A stretch of DNA of 64,000 bases from Bombyx mori (Eukaryota > Arthropoda > Insecta > Lepidoptera > Bombycidae): contig NC_085131.1 in NCBI RefSeq assembly GCF_030269925.1, forward strand, positions 4,788,001-4,852,000, written 5' to 3'. The position numbers were made by a program, and so were the translations under genes. The notes beneath the pieces are model-generated. The model ran no database searches, was not told where the DNA came from, and saw nothing but the letters and a program-made list of their open reading frames with translations. Positions 49,501 to 60,794 of this stretch are shown here, in pieces. Positions within the stretch are counted from its first letter, which is position 1. Each line of letters opens with the position of its first letter.

Positions 49501-49607
49501 GATTACTTACTCGATTGTGTCCTAGAAGGTAGTGGTATTCGATGACCGCCTTTTCTCCGCGATCTACGTACGTAAGAACGCGAAGACGAAAACGAGGCAC
49601 TAGGCAT
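35741..49607 (-). CDS. FBXO11: FBXO11, F-box / beta-helix / UBR-finger ubiquitin ligase receptor
   Basis: Fourteen minus-strand exons: 49607-49511, 47462-47225, 44559-44392, 43901-43697, 42366-42105, 41406-41182, 41099-40855, 40725-40399, 40276-40082, 39318-39013, 38297-38117, 37461-37314, 36779-36681, 35870-35741. They total 2826 nt, giving 941 aa with all phases consistent. Order: basic N-terminus; Pro/Ala/Gly-rich linker; F-box at about 130-170 ([19 protein letters not shown]); parallel beta-helix repeats at about 300-830 (many turns such as [19 protein letters not shown] and [12 protein letters not shown]); then a Cys/His UBR-type finger ([16 protein letters not shown]) at about 866-930 and the end [14 protein letters not shown]. 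Family knowledge: FBXO11 is the substrate receptor of SCF (SKP1-CUL1) ligases. A Ser/Thr-rich run at the start of exon 42366 looks insect-specific. The introns hold Bm1, LINE and Helitron-like repeats. Confidence 0.96.
35938..36098 (+). repeat. Bm1 SINE, 3-prime half
   Basis: Starts GGTTTGAAGGGTGGGGCAGC and ends in an A-run. In the last FBXO11 intron, antisense to the gene. Confidence 0.85.
36376..36525 (+). repeat. Bm1 SINE, partial
   Basis: TGGTGCCAAGACC-like start through CTATACTGAGATC. The 3-prime end is missing. Also in the last FBXO11 intron. Confidence 0.75.
37579..37851 (-). mobile_element. Helitron-like element
   Basis: Minus-strand copy of the family ending GCCGGGTCAGCTAGT; its mate in plus orientation is 46600-46884. 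Contains TTCGTTAGTCTCGCTAAAA-like sequence and a TATATA-rich 5-prime end. Confidence 0.65.
41847..42054 (-). repeat. Bm1 SINE, headless with internal deletion
   Basis: Minus-strand copy between FBXO11 exons 41406 and 42105, ending about 50 bp before the exon at 42105. Confidence 0.82.
42530..42900. repeat. Retroelement-like sequence
   Basis: CGACCCGCTAGAAAGATCCG and GAGAAGCTCAGCGGGTTG resemble the CCACTGAGAAGATCCGG core of the LINE tail family, in longer unfamiliar flanks. Confidence 0.4.
44820..45228 (+). repeat. Bm1 SINE, full length
   Basis: Head GGCCTAAAGGATAAGACAAC, B-box-like GTTCGAATCTGG, body and A-run. In an FBXO11 intron. A decayed second Bm1-like piece follows at about 45250-45380. 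Confidence 0.88.
45770..46190 (-). repeat. RTE-like LINE fragment
   Basis: Longer sister of 4395-4685. The minus strand corresponds to the C-terminal coding and 3-prime end of a lepidopteran RTE-type element. Confidence 0.6.
46368..46884. mobile_element. Two back-to-back Helitron-like elements with (AT)n
   Basis: A minus-strand piece starts at ACTAGCGGACCCGACAGACG and runs to an (AT)n tract at about 46501-46538. A plus-strand element follows at 46600-46884, ending GCCGGGTCAGCTAG before T. In an FBXO11 intron. Confidence 0.65.
46501..46538 (+). repeat. (AT)n microsatellite
   Basis: About 38 bp of alternating A and T in the Helitron-like cluster. Confidence 0.95.
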
Positions 49608-49677
49608 TATTTCTTTTATCACTTATATTCACTAAAATTCAGGTCTAAACAAAGGAGACACCCGCACCAACACCGTC

Positions 49678-49922
49678 GGCCATTTTCTGTTTAGATTAGA
49701 TCGAGTAGACGAAACGGGAAATGTAGATTAAGCACCATTAGCAGAACTAGGGAGACGCAAAAAACGGTTTTCAGAATAAAACAGTAAGCACTACAATAAA
49801 ATTTATTGTATATTTCTATTTGAAATCATTATTTCGTTATTATTCTCAATAAATTCACACCACCCTCAAGCAACGGGCCGATTCTCAGCAAATATGGCGG
49901 ATCTCGGGAGTCAATATGGCGA
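49678..49922. promoter_or_regulatory. Cluster of YY1/Pho-like ATGGC motifs, putative FBXO11 promoter
   Basis: AATATGGCGG at 49891-49900, AATATGGCGA at 49913-49922 and an inverted copy (GGCCATTTTC) at 49678-49687. They match the YY1/Pleiohomeotic core and lie 70-315 bp upstream of the FBXO11 start codon. Confidence 0.45.
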
Positions 49923-50211
49923 CGACGTTTACAGCGACACCTATAACAAAACTTTTCGAGCTGTAATGTTCAGAGTATTCAGACGTTCGAGCCGGTCCAG
50001 TGAATTTCTGGCTGACAATATTTGCTGACCTATTGTATTGAAACCACTTTATTTATAATAATAATAATAATCATTTTTACTCAATTTTCAGATTACCTGC
50101 ATCATTAGCTGCTAGACAAATTAAGATAATGTGATAAATATGTTGACGAGTAGGCTTATCAATGAGAGTCCAACCTCTAATCTCCATATTCTCTAACCTC
50201 GAATCTTAACT

Positions 50212-50590
50212 GACGGTAGGGCCTCTCGTAAGCACGCACAGGCAGATAGATACCACCACTCGCTTATTTTATAACTTGTGATAGGGTGTCCTGTGAGCTC
50301 GCATGGGTAGGTGGGTACCACCACCCTGCCTATTTCTATCGTGAAGCAGTAATGCGTTTCGGTTTATAGACTTTGAAGGGGAAGGGAAGGGTAGCCGTTG
50401 TACTTTTTTTCTTACTTATATGGGTAGACGAGCTCTCATACTACCTGCTATTAAGTGGTCACCGAGGCCAAAGATATCAAAAACGTAAATGCTACCCACC
50501 TTAAGACAAGAGTTCTAAGGTCTTAATTTTAACAGTATTGTAAAAACTGAGCTGTGAGGTCGTCCATCCAACATAGCAATAAAAAAATAA
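50212..50590 (+). repeat. Bm1 interrupted by an inverted Bm1
   Basis: Plus-strand Bm1 body (50212-50402), then a minus-strand Bm1 3-prime half (50403-50535) beginning with a T-run, then the outer plus-strand tail (50548-50590). Confidence 0.75.
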
Positions 50591-51014
50591 AAGAGCAATG
50601 GCAGTGATTAACATGTAATGTGTAATCAATATAGGCTCCAATAACACTAGTTTACAGCATCTTGTACTAATTGTGTCTCTAATTGTGGTCAGTGAGACCT
50701 TTTGTTCAGTTACTGCTTTCAAAAAGTATTGACGCAATCTTAGTGTTATATCATTTCAAACAATATTCTGTTGTAGTAGTTACACACAATTTAGGGATTC
50801 GTCTATTCAGATACTTTATTAAACATATAGTTTATGTATGACCTAAAATAATATTTTAAGTGTCCAGGCACCGAGAATGAGATAGACAGCATGCTGGGAC
50901 TACTTGTACTTGGGAAAACTTTTTCAAATATTAGAATTGTACATAGTAAAAATACTATAGCTTACCATACCACAGTTAACTAGTAATGAGCTTTGATCAA
51001 AGAGTATTTTTATT

Positions 51015-51370
51015 TTTTCCCTACCTAATCGCTGGTAGCCTAAGGGGATATTCCAGCAATGCTCGGACGGGAAGGTGAGCTCGTGGGCTCAATTTGAGAG
51101 AATTGGTAACACTAGAGCACACACACAAGAGCAGCGCTTCGCTGAATCTACCACTGGATCGGAATCGCGCCCCATGGAGAAGATCTGGTGAGAAATTCAG
51201 TGGATATGTCTGTGGGCTCTGCTGCACGTCGAACTCTTTGTTGTATTTCACATTTGACGAGTCCGACGAAGACTGTGACCGATGCCGGTGCTTGAATTTT
51301 GAAGAGCCTAAAAATTCCGAGAGGTGATCCGGGGGATCCGACGAGATACGTTTAGGGGGACGATGGCTTT
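51015..51370 (-). repeat. LINE 3-prime tail, diverged
   Basis: ACCTAATCGCTGGTAGCCT.., GAAGATCTGGTGAGAAATTC.., GGGGGATCCGACG.., same family as 25138-25459. Confidence 0.6.
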
Positions 51371-51697
51371 GCGTTTCCTCGTCGCCTCGGTTATGTAAAA
51401 CAGGAAAGCCTTTAAGAGCTCAGCGGTTAAGTTAGTGCATATTTATAATATTTTTAACAACTTATAATATTCCTTTGCAAATGGAATGTCATGTCATGTT
51501 TATACACTGAAGTATGAAACCTATAAAGGTCTGTGTTTATATGTCAAAATGTCAATTGTCAACAAATCCAAACGAGAAAAATAAATTAAAAAATGCTTTT
51601 GGTATTTTCGTACGCAATACGTTTTAATTTTCAGTTGCAGTAGTTTTTGTATGTAATCTGTTTTCGATTATTTAGTTTCCTACTCAATAATTACAAT

Positions 51698-54600
51698 ATG
51701 GAATTACTTGCAATTTTCGATCATAGTACATGTATATTTTCAATATTAGCCTGTATTTTACTCACAATTTCATATGTTGCCAGTTTATATATTTGGAGGA
51801 CAAATTTAAGCAGGTAAGATGATATTATATAGTGATATTTTATAAATTATAATAATGAAACTGTAGCTTAAGTTCAAGTTTTATCTACTCAGTCTTTGTA
51901 AGATCTATGATATTCTAAAACTTCTCAAGAAGTTTAAAAAAATAATTTAATAAATATTTTAATTAATGAATTATTTTGTTTTCAAGCAAACAATATCGAC
52001 ACATTAAAAAAAATGCTTAATCAATAATTTTTTAATTGCATTCATCTATGAATGAGTTCATGGTCAAGCTATTATAAAGTGGTCCCCAGAGCCCATACAA
52101 TAAGTGGTCTGCAACCTCCCCCTTGAGTCATGGGATAGACATCTCAGCTGCGTTGTTTAATAACTGTTTCACTCTTTAATTAAGTAAGCAGGATAGTTCC
52201 ATCTGCACAAGTAGGTACTTCAAATCCTCTACAGGGTGGAAGCGTGCATGTTGTGATTCCTATAGGTTTCAGTAATTACTAAATACTGAGTGTGATATGG
52301 ATTAATCCAGCTGTCTAACCAATAAAAGGAAATTCCAAAATCACTGCACTTTGAAATTGTCATGGCCTAAAGGATTAAGACGTCCGGTGCATTTGTATCT
52401 AGCGATGTACTGGTGTTCGAATCCATTTTTCTAATGAAATACGTATTTAACAAATGTTCATGATTAACTTCCACGGTGAAGGAATAACATTGTGTAATAA
52501 AAATGAAACCTGCAAAATTATAATTTGCATAATTACTGGTGGTAGGGCGTCTTAAGTCCATATGACTACCTATTTCTGCCGTGGAGCAGTAATGCATTGT
52601 GGTTTGAAGGGTGGGGCAGCAGTTGTAACTATACTGAGACCTTAGAACTCATATCTCAAGGTGGGTGGTGCATTTACGTTGAAGATGTCTATGGGCTCCA
52701 GTAACCACCGAACACCAGGTGGGCTGTGAGCTTGTCTAAGCAATAAAAAAACTTGATTAAATAAAAGAAACTTTTTAAAATCATTATTTTTCAGGATTTT
52801 ACTCTTTGTATAAACTAATCTGTATTATTTGCAGAGATCATCCATCTACAATTAAGAGAAGGTTCTTTAGTGTATCTTGTATGATGTTACTTGCGCCATT
52901 TTTCATGAAATACTTCCTTACCAAGGAAACTCTAAGTAAAGGAGAACTGTTGGAACATTTGGGCTTAAGAACTTCAGGATGGATACAGGCAACACTGTTA
53001 CCTCTATTTTTAACTGCTATTTTATTTTTGGGACCATTGACAATGCAATTTTTGTCTGGAATTTGGAAGCTGTACACTAGTAAGTATCTAGAACTAGATA
53101 AGTTGAGGGTGTCAAAGGTCATCAGATGTTAAGATGTTACTTTTATTTTACCTTCATGATAGAAACGGTCAGCATATTTTTAACATTTATACTGAGAGTT
53201 AATAATTGGTAAGTGGCCCCTAGTAAAATGAGATTAATCTAGCAGCATATATACATGTTGTCTCAGCCTATTTTGTGATAAAAAGATTAATAGTTTTATC
53301 AATAGAAGAATGGCCACAGCTAATTATAGGTCCTCCTTATAATTTCCAGAGTAGCAGAGCAGAGTTCACAAAAATCTGTATATTAATTTATTCAAGTCTG
53401 ATCTTTGCATTAAAGTTGATTACAGTTAATTTGGAGTATAGTAAACTAAAATACTCTTTGTCCAAATACATATCGATGCTTGAAAGGCAAATGTGACTAA
53501 GCGACAATGCGTGAACTTTACAATAGACTAATTTAAAGTTGAAATACCTGAAAACAAAATTTATTTTAACGAATCTAGCTGTAGTAGAATCTAGCTAGTA
53601 GCTGTAGGATTGAAATGATTTTAATAGACCTAGAATTTTTTTTTTTTGCGCATTGAATATGGTTATAGCTTATCATTTATGTACAAAGCAGTTATTGTCG
53701 CTTAGTCACGTTTGCCTTTCAAGCGTCGATATAGCTTCATAGAATTTTTTTCCACAGAACCACTATACTGGCTTGCCAGTTGGCAGGATTTGGTCTGGCT
53801 GAGAAATCATATTATGGCTCCATTGAGCGAGGAGTGGGTATTTCGAGCTTGCATGATGCCTTTACTACTCCAATGTCTCAAGGCTGAAGTGGCAATATTT
53901 ACTGGACCATTACTTTTTGGAACTGGTATGTATGTACATATAAATCAATCTGTAATTTTAAAATCCTGAAATAAAATAGATAATTTACAAAGAAAGGTAT
54001 GCTAGATAATCTTCTTTGTCTTCAAATTTTTATCCCAAAAATAACATAATCAATTAGATGTTAATATAATTAGAACCTATGGGCTTACAGAGAGGATTCA
54101 GTTCCTTATGAATTACCAGTACCACATTTTCATTTAGGAGTGCGCTCTGAGAAATTATTTGAGATGATTGTGTTCTTACTATAGTATCATCTGCTATTGG
54201 AGCAGAGTTCATCCATACTATTTAGAACAAATACATAATTTTTCCGTGTACAATTGGAATAAATATTATTGGAAATTAATATATTTAAATTAGAATATTA
54301 AAATATTATCTTCCGGCATCCCTCCATGGTGTTTCCTGAGCTCTGTAACATGTAATTTTTTAAATGAGGTAGTGTGCTCCTGGAATTGTCACCCATGAGC
54401 CATTATAACCACTTAATATATTATAATAAATCTAAAAAATTATATTCATTTATTTACTTATTTTATTTTCACTGTGTTAGTGTTTGTTTCACTTTCAGCT
54501 CACTTTCATCACATGTTTGAACAAATGAAGTCTGGTTATGACTTTAAAACAGCTTTGATGGTTTCATGTAAGTTTCTATATTGATACTTTTAATTTACTT

Positions 54601-56587
54601 CTCCAACTTTCTGTACTGTATGTAAAGGAAAAATCCAAAATATCATTGATAAAAATGAGAACCTTGGACAGGACAGGAAAAATAAAAAAATTTAGCTCAG
54701 TCAAGATTGTGATGCAAAACTTGAAATAGGTAGACAATCTGGCCAGCGGCAAAAGACAGTTGTTATCTCAAGAACTTCTTCGCAATGTGCAACAACTTCA
54801 GCAAGTGCTCATTTTATAAATATAACTGTTTCAGTTTCATTCATATGAAAGACTAGCGACCCGCCCTAGCTTTGCTTCGGAAACATAAAATTTTATTAGA
54901 GTCCCGCGATGTTACCCGCGGCTATTGCCATACCCCGGGTGACGCCGCGGGGCGAAGCTAGTCTAAAAGTAGCCTAAGTTACTCTTTATATCATCAGCTA
55001 CTTATCAGTGAAAGTCTCGTTAAAATCGGTCAAGCCGTTCCAGAGATTAGTCGGAACAAACAGTATCTGTCTGTTTGTTCCGACTGACAGACAAAAATTT
55101 AAAAAAATGTGATTTTGGTGTATGTACCGCATATATATTCATAATATGCATGTAGTAAAAAGCGGTTTTTTCAATATTACAAACAGACACCTCAATTTTA
55201 TTTATATGTATAGATTTTTATAACTTATTAAGATGTACTCACTACTTAAAAACACATTTACGTTTCTTTGCACATATAAGGGGAACTTAGCTTTCTTACT
55301 AGTATTATAACTATCTTGTGATCAGGAAGCTTTTATGACTTGAGATTTCTTCACGACATAAATATTTAAGAACGTACTTATCAATTTTCAGCATTCCAAT
55401 TCACGTATACTAGTCTATTTGGTGCTTACTCTGCATATCTCTTTTTAAGGACAGGTGAGTTAATACATTTTATTTTAATTATAGGAGACTTATGCTGTAA
55501 TTTTGCCCATTTTAAATTTATAACTCAGAAAGAATGAAACACTGCACTTTAGGGAGGATAACTAGTTTTCTGTAATACTTTCTGGTCTATAAAATATCTG
55601 TCAATTTGTATTATATACTGACAGATCAACATTTTTGTATACTGATAGATCTATTGAATTCTATTGGTACCTAAAGTGACGTGGAAAAGAAAGTGGATAA
55701 TGCCCTCGCGCTCTTACCCACAGAGGTATTAAATTGAATTTAGGGGATGATTGGCCCCTTGGATCGGTCTGTCTTTTTGTAAGAGGTTTTAAAATAGTTG
55801 TCTGGTGGACATATATAAAAATCAGCTTTCAGAATTTACGTGAAGTTAGGTACTTATTTTGGGAGCTTTATATAATTCGGCCGACGGAAAGTGTCTGGGA
55901 GTATTGGCGACTTATTTTTAAGGATATTGCCTAAAATATACGTAAAAATCAGCTTTCAGAATTTACGTTAAGTAGGTAATGATTTTATGTACCTTGAGTA
56001 CCTGATACCTGAAAATTGGCCGTTTAAGCAAGGTAGCAGGTAGGCATGCGTTCTTAGTACATACTAACACTACGCAATCGGGCACATTTCGTTCGTCAGA
56101 AAATACGTGACGTCTGGTGGCCCTGGGATCTTGGACTAATCGGGGGTGATGGAGTCGAAGGATTAAAGACCTTCCTAGTTTAAAGTAGTTACCGAAGTCC
56201 ATAGACATCATAATGTGAATGCAGTCATCTTGAGACATGAGGCCGAAGTCTCAATTGTATTGTATACCGGATGTGCCACTTTTTTAAATCGGTACGTTTG
56301 AATACTTTGTGGCGGAAATACGAAGAAAATTCAATTATGTTGATACGTTTTGATTATTTTATTTAACAATACATCGTTTCACAGGACACTTTGTTGCTCC
56401 ACTGGTCGCACACATTTTCTGCAATCATATGGGATTTCCGAATTTTGGAGAGATACCTCAATTTCAGCCCTTGCAGAGAATTTTAATTATTTGCAATTTC
56501 ATAATCGGTTTTATACTTTGGTGTTTGTTGTTGACACCTTTAACAACACCGGGAATTTATGACAACAGATTATATTGGGAAACTTGA
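51698..56587 (+). CDS. RCE1: RCE1, CAAX prenyl protease 2
   Basis: Six exons: 51698-51813, 52835-53079, 53758-53925, 54499-54567, 55392-55454, 56385-56587. They total 864 nt, giving 287 aa with all phases consistent. The protein is very hydrophobic, with several membrane spans. The intramembrane-protease motifs are all present: PLSEEWVFRACM (EExxxR, Glu145/Glu146/Arg150), FGTAHFHHMFEQ (His around 178-181) and HIFCNHMGFPNF (HxxxN around 230-234). Family knowledge: RCE1 is the ER endopeptidase that removes the last three residues from farnesylated or geranylgeranylated CAAX proteins such as Ras and Rho. The start is the first ATG of an exon opening with a hydrophobic segment (IFSILACILLTISYVASLYI). 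Head-to-head with FBXO11, about 2.1 kb apart. Introns carry a MITE, a Helitron-like element and a Bm1. Confidence 0.96.
52060..52290 (-). repeat. Old Bm1 fragment in RCE1 intron 1
   Basis: Scattered Bm1 blocks in minus order (AGTGGTCCCCAGAGCCCAT, AAGTAGGTAC). Low similarity. Confidence 0.4.
52358..52747 (+). repeat. Bm1 SINE, near full length
   Basis: TGGCCTAAAGGATTAAGACG head, GTTCGAATCC, body with a short gap and terminal A-run, in RCE1 intron 1. Confidence 0.88.
53470..53733 (-). mobile_element. MITE copy B, 24 bp from an RCE1 exon
   Basis: Reverse-orientation copy of 27720-27979, with ends TCGATGCTTGAAAGGCAAAT and the inverse. Its right end is 24 bp from exon 3 of RCE1 (53758). Confidence 0.87.
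54853..55216 (-). mobile_element. Helitron-like element
   Basis: Minus copy of the family at 19050-19372 (ACTAGCGACCCGCCCTAGC.., ATTTTTATATGTA-type 5-prime end), with a short internal palindrome near 55050-55085. In RCE1 intron 4. Confidence 0.65.
55815..55980 (+). repeat. Short direct repeat, 127-bp spacing
   Basis: ATCAGCTTTCAGAATTTACG occurs at 55821-55840 and 55948-55967 with partly matching flanks, in RCE1 intron 5. Confidence 0.85.
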
Positions 56588-59300
56588 ATTTAATGTTTTT
56601 TTTTTCTCTGTGACTTGTATTATTGTGTTTGTATTAACTGTTAGTGTTGTGAAACGAATGACTCACAATGTCAGGATAAAAGAAAGTTTCCTCTACCTCA
56701 ATAGTGGTAAATTTGACAACTTTCACGCTGGATAAATCTTAGTATTATTGGCTACTTGTAGTAATTGGATATGTGATTTTAAAATAATACAGAGAATATC
56801 TAGTTTTAGTTTATTATTGTTTTTTGATAGAATATTTTATCATCACGCAATCTACAGTACTAATAAATATTGATATGATTCAGTGCCAATTTTACCAGAT
56901 AGTTAATACATAATAGTGCCAATAATTGTATAGCTTACCCTAATATTGTTGGAATGGGCTGTTTCCTGTCAAACTGAGTTGACGGATATATCTGAAAACG
57001 AGTTACCTACCTACCCCAATCGGGCTTGTAGGAATGTTTTAAATATCATATCGATCAGCGATTCCATTCATTATTAATAAAATAATATTATTTCGTGAAG
57101 TACTATGTTTCTTAAATAGGTAATGTGCCTGATTGGTTTTTGTTTTTATTATATTTTTATAAACTAATCACAATGTAGAACGTTGTGCACTTATAATATT
57201 TTGACACTTTAAAAGATTATTAATTTTGAACTTGTAGGTTAATTAATAAATTTTAAACTTATAACTCTGAACTAATAGTTGTAGATTGAGTATGTACTGA
57301 TGGCACTACATTTTTCTAGTCATACATTCGTACAGGGTTAAAATCTGGTTAGGTCAATAACACCGAACCGCTACCAACAGAATGGACACAAGTCGACTCT
57401 TTACGCTTAAAATCCTGACACATTATAAAATAATGTTCACATATAAATTTTTAATTCCAATGGAGTGCGTCAAAGTTAGTATTGTATGATTAAAATGTGC
57501 ACGTTCATATTGTAAATGTAACAAACATTAATTTAATAATTAGACAGTATTAGAGAGTAATTAATGCGCTTATTAATTCTGAAGGAATTGTGAGTCAAGG
57601 TTTGAGGTAGACCTAGAATATCGACATGTAATCTATTAGTGTCGTGCCGTAACTTTTGCTTTGTATTATTTAATTAGAGTGATATTTTATGTGACAACCA
57701 AATTTATACGACGATCATCTTGAATAAGTTTGTATATTAACATTTTTGTATACTGTGTCTGCCTGCGTGTTTGAGTACGATAATCTGCGCAATGTAACAG
57801 CGGAAATAAATTCTTTTTTTTTAGTTTTTTAGTCGCAGAGCGATGTTGAAAAATAAATGATATCATGTTTTCAATTATATCCGCCATTAAAATTTGTCGA
57901 ACTTTGTTTTGTTGCTGTTTGATTAATTATAATATTGTGCCATTAAATAGTTTTACGTTGATTTATAATTTCATACTTATTTCGTAATTATTATTTAAAA
58001 CAGGATTAGTATGTACGTAAGAAACTGCATCACTAGGTAGTCAATTTTCTCTTATTAATTTAAATATTATTCGTGTATTTCGTAGTGTTATATAATTACC
58101 AGAATATTTTTATAGCTCTTTTTACATATGAGATTTAGGGATTTTTGAGATATTTTTTTTGTCAATTTAAAATGTTATCTCGGCGCAATCGTCACCTGTA
58201 CCGTTAGCAACGTAAATGTGTACTCTTATTAAACAATGCATCTTTGTCGATGTTCAAATCCCGCAGGCAGGTACCAATTTTCCTAAAGAAATACCACGTG
58301 TTCTTGAACGACTTCAATGATGAAGAAATATTTCAATATTTACGTAATTACTATCGATAGAGGAGCATCTTATGAACCAAGGCGGATTAGCTGCCGCCAT
58401 CCTTCCTATTTCTTGTATTGTCTAGTTTGAAGACGGCCAGTCGGGACTTTAACTTTACTTTTAAGGTGGGTGGCGGCATACAGATGCTTATCATCTCTGT
58501 AACCGCTCAATATTATTTATTTTTAGGTATTTTATTTAGGTAGTGCGTGGTTACTGTCGCCCATGGGCGTCAGCAATGCCAGGGGCAGAGCCAACCGGCT
58601 GCCTACCGTAAAGTATTCTGCATAAGCCTCGTTTGAAGAAGGACATGTCAAATGGGCCGTGACCTTATTTAGGTACACATATACAATCAAAGAAAATATC
58701 TACGTTGTTTTGGATTTTTTTAATTAATCATATTAATAATTTATGATGAAAAAGAATTTATGTGTTGTTTGTACCTAATTTTTCATTAGGATTCATCAAG
58801 AAAGAACACTTGCGTTGTTTGATGTATTTTAATATTATACCTACAGCAGTGAAAAGGATCCTTTAATTAGTCTTGCACACAAATATATCCGTTTCGTTCT
58901 TTTCGGTTAGTGAAAATAGCCTCACAAATAAATTTTCGATACCAAAATTAGCATAATTTTCGATGTACGCAAAAACGATTCTCCGTCTATCGGATTTTAC
59001 AATTTTTAAGTTACATTAATATACAATTTGTACTAATATTAAATAAATATTTCAAAACTATGTTTTTGTATTTTTTTCTAATAAATTAGTCTATGCAGAA
59101 TAAGTAGGTATAAAATATTTTATATTTCAGTCACGTGAGCAAGAGATTTTTCATGATTTCACAAGAAATCGTTGCAACGTTTTTATATACGCTGCCACGG
59201 TCCAAGAATGTAAACGTTCACTTATTTGTATAATTATACTACTATACTACGTGAGGCCACCCTGTCGCTTTTCAGTCCGGAATAACTAGGAAATACTGTA
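56588..59300. other. RCE1 3-prime flank and AT-rich intergenic DNA
   Basis: Holds the RCE1 3-prime UTR, a decayed Bm1 (about 58245-58500) and an inverted Jockey-like tail (about 58550-58660). No gene or RNA gene recognised. Confidence 0.5.
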
Positions 59301-59305
59301 CATTT

Positions 59306-59450
59306 TTTTCCTTCCTAAGCTGATGATAGCCTTGAGAGGCTATGTCAAGGTAATCTTGCAAATAGGTGAGCTCACGAGGCACAACCTGATGACGTTGCTA
59401 ACAATAACTCTAGCAGGAGCAGTGCTTCGCTGAATCTACCATCGGATTAA
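59306..59450 (-). repeat. LINE 3-prime tail, partial
   Basis: TTCCTAAGCTGATGATAGCC.., GGAGCAGTGCTTCGCTGAAT.., same family as 25138-25459. Confidence 0.65.
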
Positions 59451-59550
59451 TAAGTTAAAAACATAGGTACATCGTTTGGTACTGTCAACTATGTAGCGTA
59501 ACGGTTATATAAGAACTGTGAAACTCTTGTTTGTTAACTTTTTGTTAATG

Positions 59551-59883
59551 AAGTCGTCGTGGCCTAAAGGATAAGACGTCCGGTGCATTCGTATGTAGCG
59601 ATGCACCGGTGTTCGAATCCCGCAGGCGGATACCAATTACTGGTGGTAGTACCTCTTGTGAGTCCGCACGGGTAGGTACCACCGCCCCGCCTATTTCTGC
59701 CGTGAAGCAGTAATGCGTTTCGGCTTGAAGTGGGGGGCAGCCGTTGTAACTATACTGAGACCTTAGAACTTATATCTCAAGGTGTGTGGCGCATTCACGT
59801 TGTAGATGTCTATGGGTTCCAGTAACCACTTAACACCAGGTGGGCTGTGAGTACGTATACACACCGAGGCAATAAAAAAAAAA
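59551..59883 (+). repeat. Bm1 SINE with internal deletion
   Basis: Good A- and B-box head (GTTCGAATCCCGCAGGCGG), then a jump to ACTGGTGGTAGTACC. About 110 bp of the middle is missing. Ends in an A-run. Confidence 0.9.
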
Positions 59884-60143
59884 GTGTGTGTCCGCTCCGA
59901 CGCACGACTGGAGTTTACTGGATATAAAAAATTAAACGAAACAATACGAGAAATAGTTCTATATTACGACAACACGATACACTACAGATTATTAACAAAT
60001 TAACGAGACACAAAACAAACGACTAACAAATATATGAAAATACAATAATGAGAGAAACGCGCGATCAGTACGAGGCTTTGTGGCGGACTGCCGGCGCAGC
60101 AGCCCGGCGTCACCTGCAATAACGCGGCCGCGCGTTGGCTCCT

Positions 60144-60383
60144 GATTGGCGCGCGCACGCATCACGCAATCAGGAGCCAATCAGGCGCATAACGCATTTC
60201 GTGTGACATGCTAGTACGATTTTGATTGGCGCGCGCACGCATCACGCAATCAGGAGCCAATCAGGCGCATAACGCATTTCGTGTGACATGCTAGTACGAT
60301 TTTGATTGGCGCGCGCACGCATCACGCAATCAGGAGCCAATCAGGCGCATAACGCATTTCGTGTGACATGCTAGTACGATTTT
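60144..60383 (+). repeat. 80-bp minisatellite, three identical copies, CCAAT-rich
   Basis: Units 60144-60223, 60224-60303 and 60304-60383 appear identical. Each has ATTGG near its start and CCAAT about 35 bp later, as an inverted pair (TGATTGGC/GCCAATCA). A perfect 12-bp inverted repeat GGCTCCTGATTG (60137-60148, mate 60167-60178) spans the first copy. The GC-rich flank contrasts with the AT-rich surroundings. Confidence 0.95.
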
Positions 60384-60794
60384 GGTCCCCATAATTTTCA
60401 TACCCCGGGCCTATATATGTAAATCGATTCTAAAGGAGTAAACTCCAAAAAAAGCTTAAATATGTACATTCTATTCTTTACTTAATTTTACTAAAAAAAA
60501 AATATTATTTTCGTGGAAATGTTTCTTTTTTAACACCTTATATCCAGATAAAAATAAAATCCCCGTCTATGGGTTACCAGCATCTCGCTCATAGCGCGCT
60601 CTGGCCATTCCCCACTAATCACTCCCGCCGCTGCTAAAGTCATCGCGCATTCAACATGAACGCACCTTATCTCCAAATACAAATACACACTTCTTTCAAA
60701 AATAAAAAAAGCATACAGAATTTATTGGGATCGTTCTCGCAAACAAGCGGTGCCGATGATGACCTATCTTACCATTATAGCACGCAAATCACCT

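Larger units (their letters stand above)
49608..51697. other. Divergent intergenic region FBXO11/RCE1
   Basis: About 2.1 kb between start codons. It contains ATGGCG motifs near FBXO11, a nested Bm1 (50212-50590) and a LINE tail (51015-51370). No gene seen. Confidence 0.6.

Noticed and set aside
59905..60447. Possible solo LTR or transposon between GGAGTTTACT and its inverse
   Set aside because: Only about 10 bp of inverted ends and no target duplication, so not called as an element.
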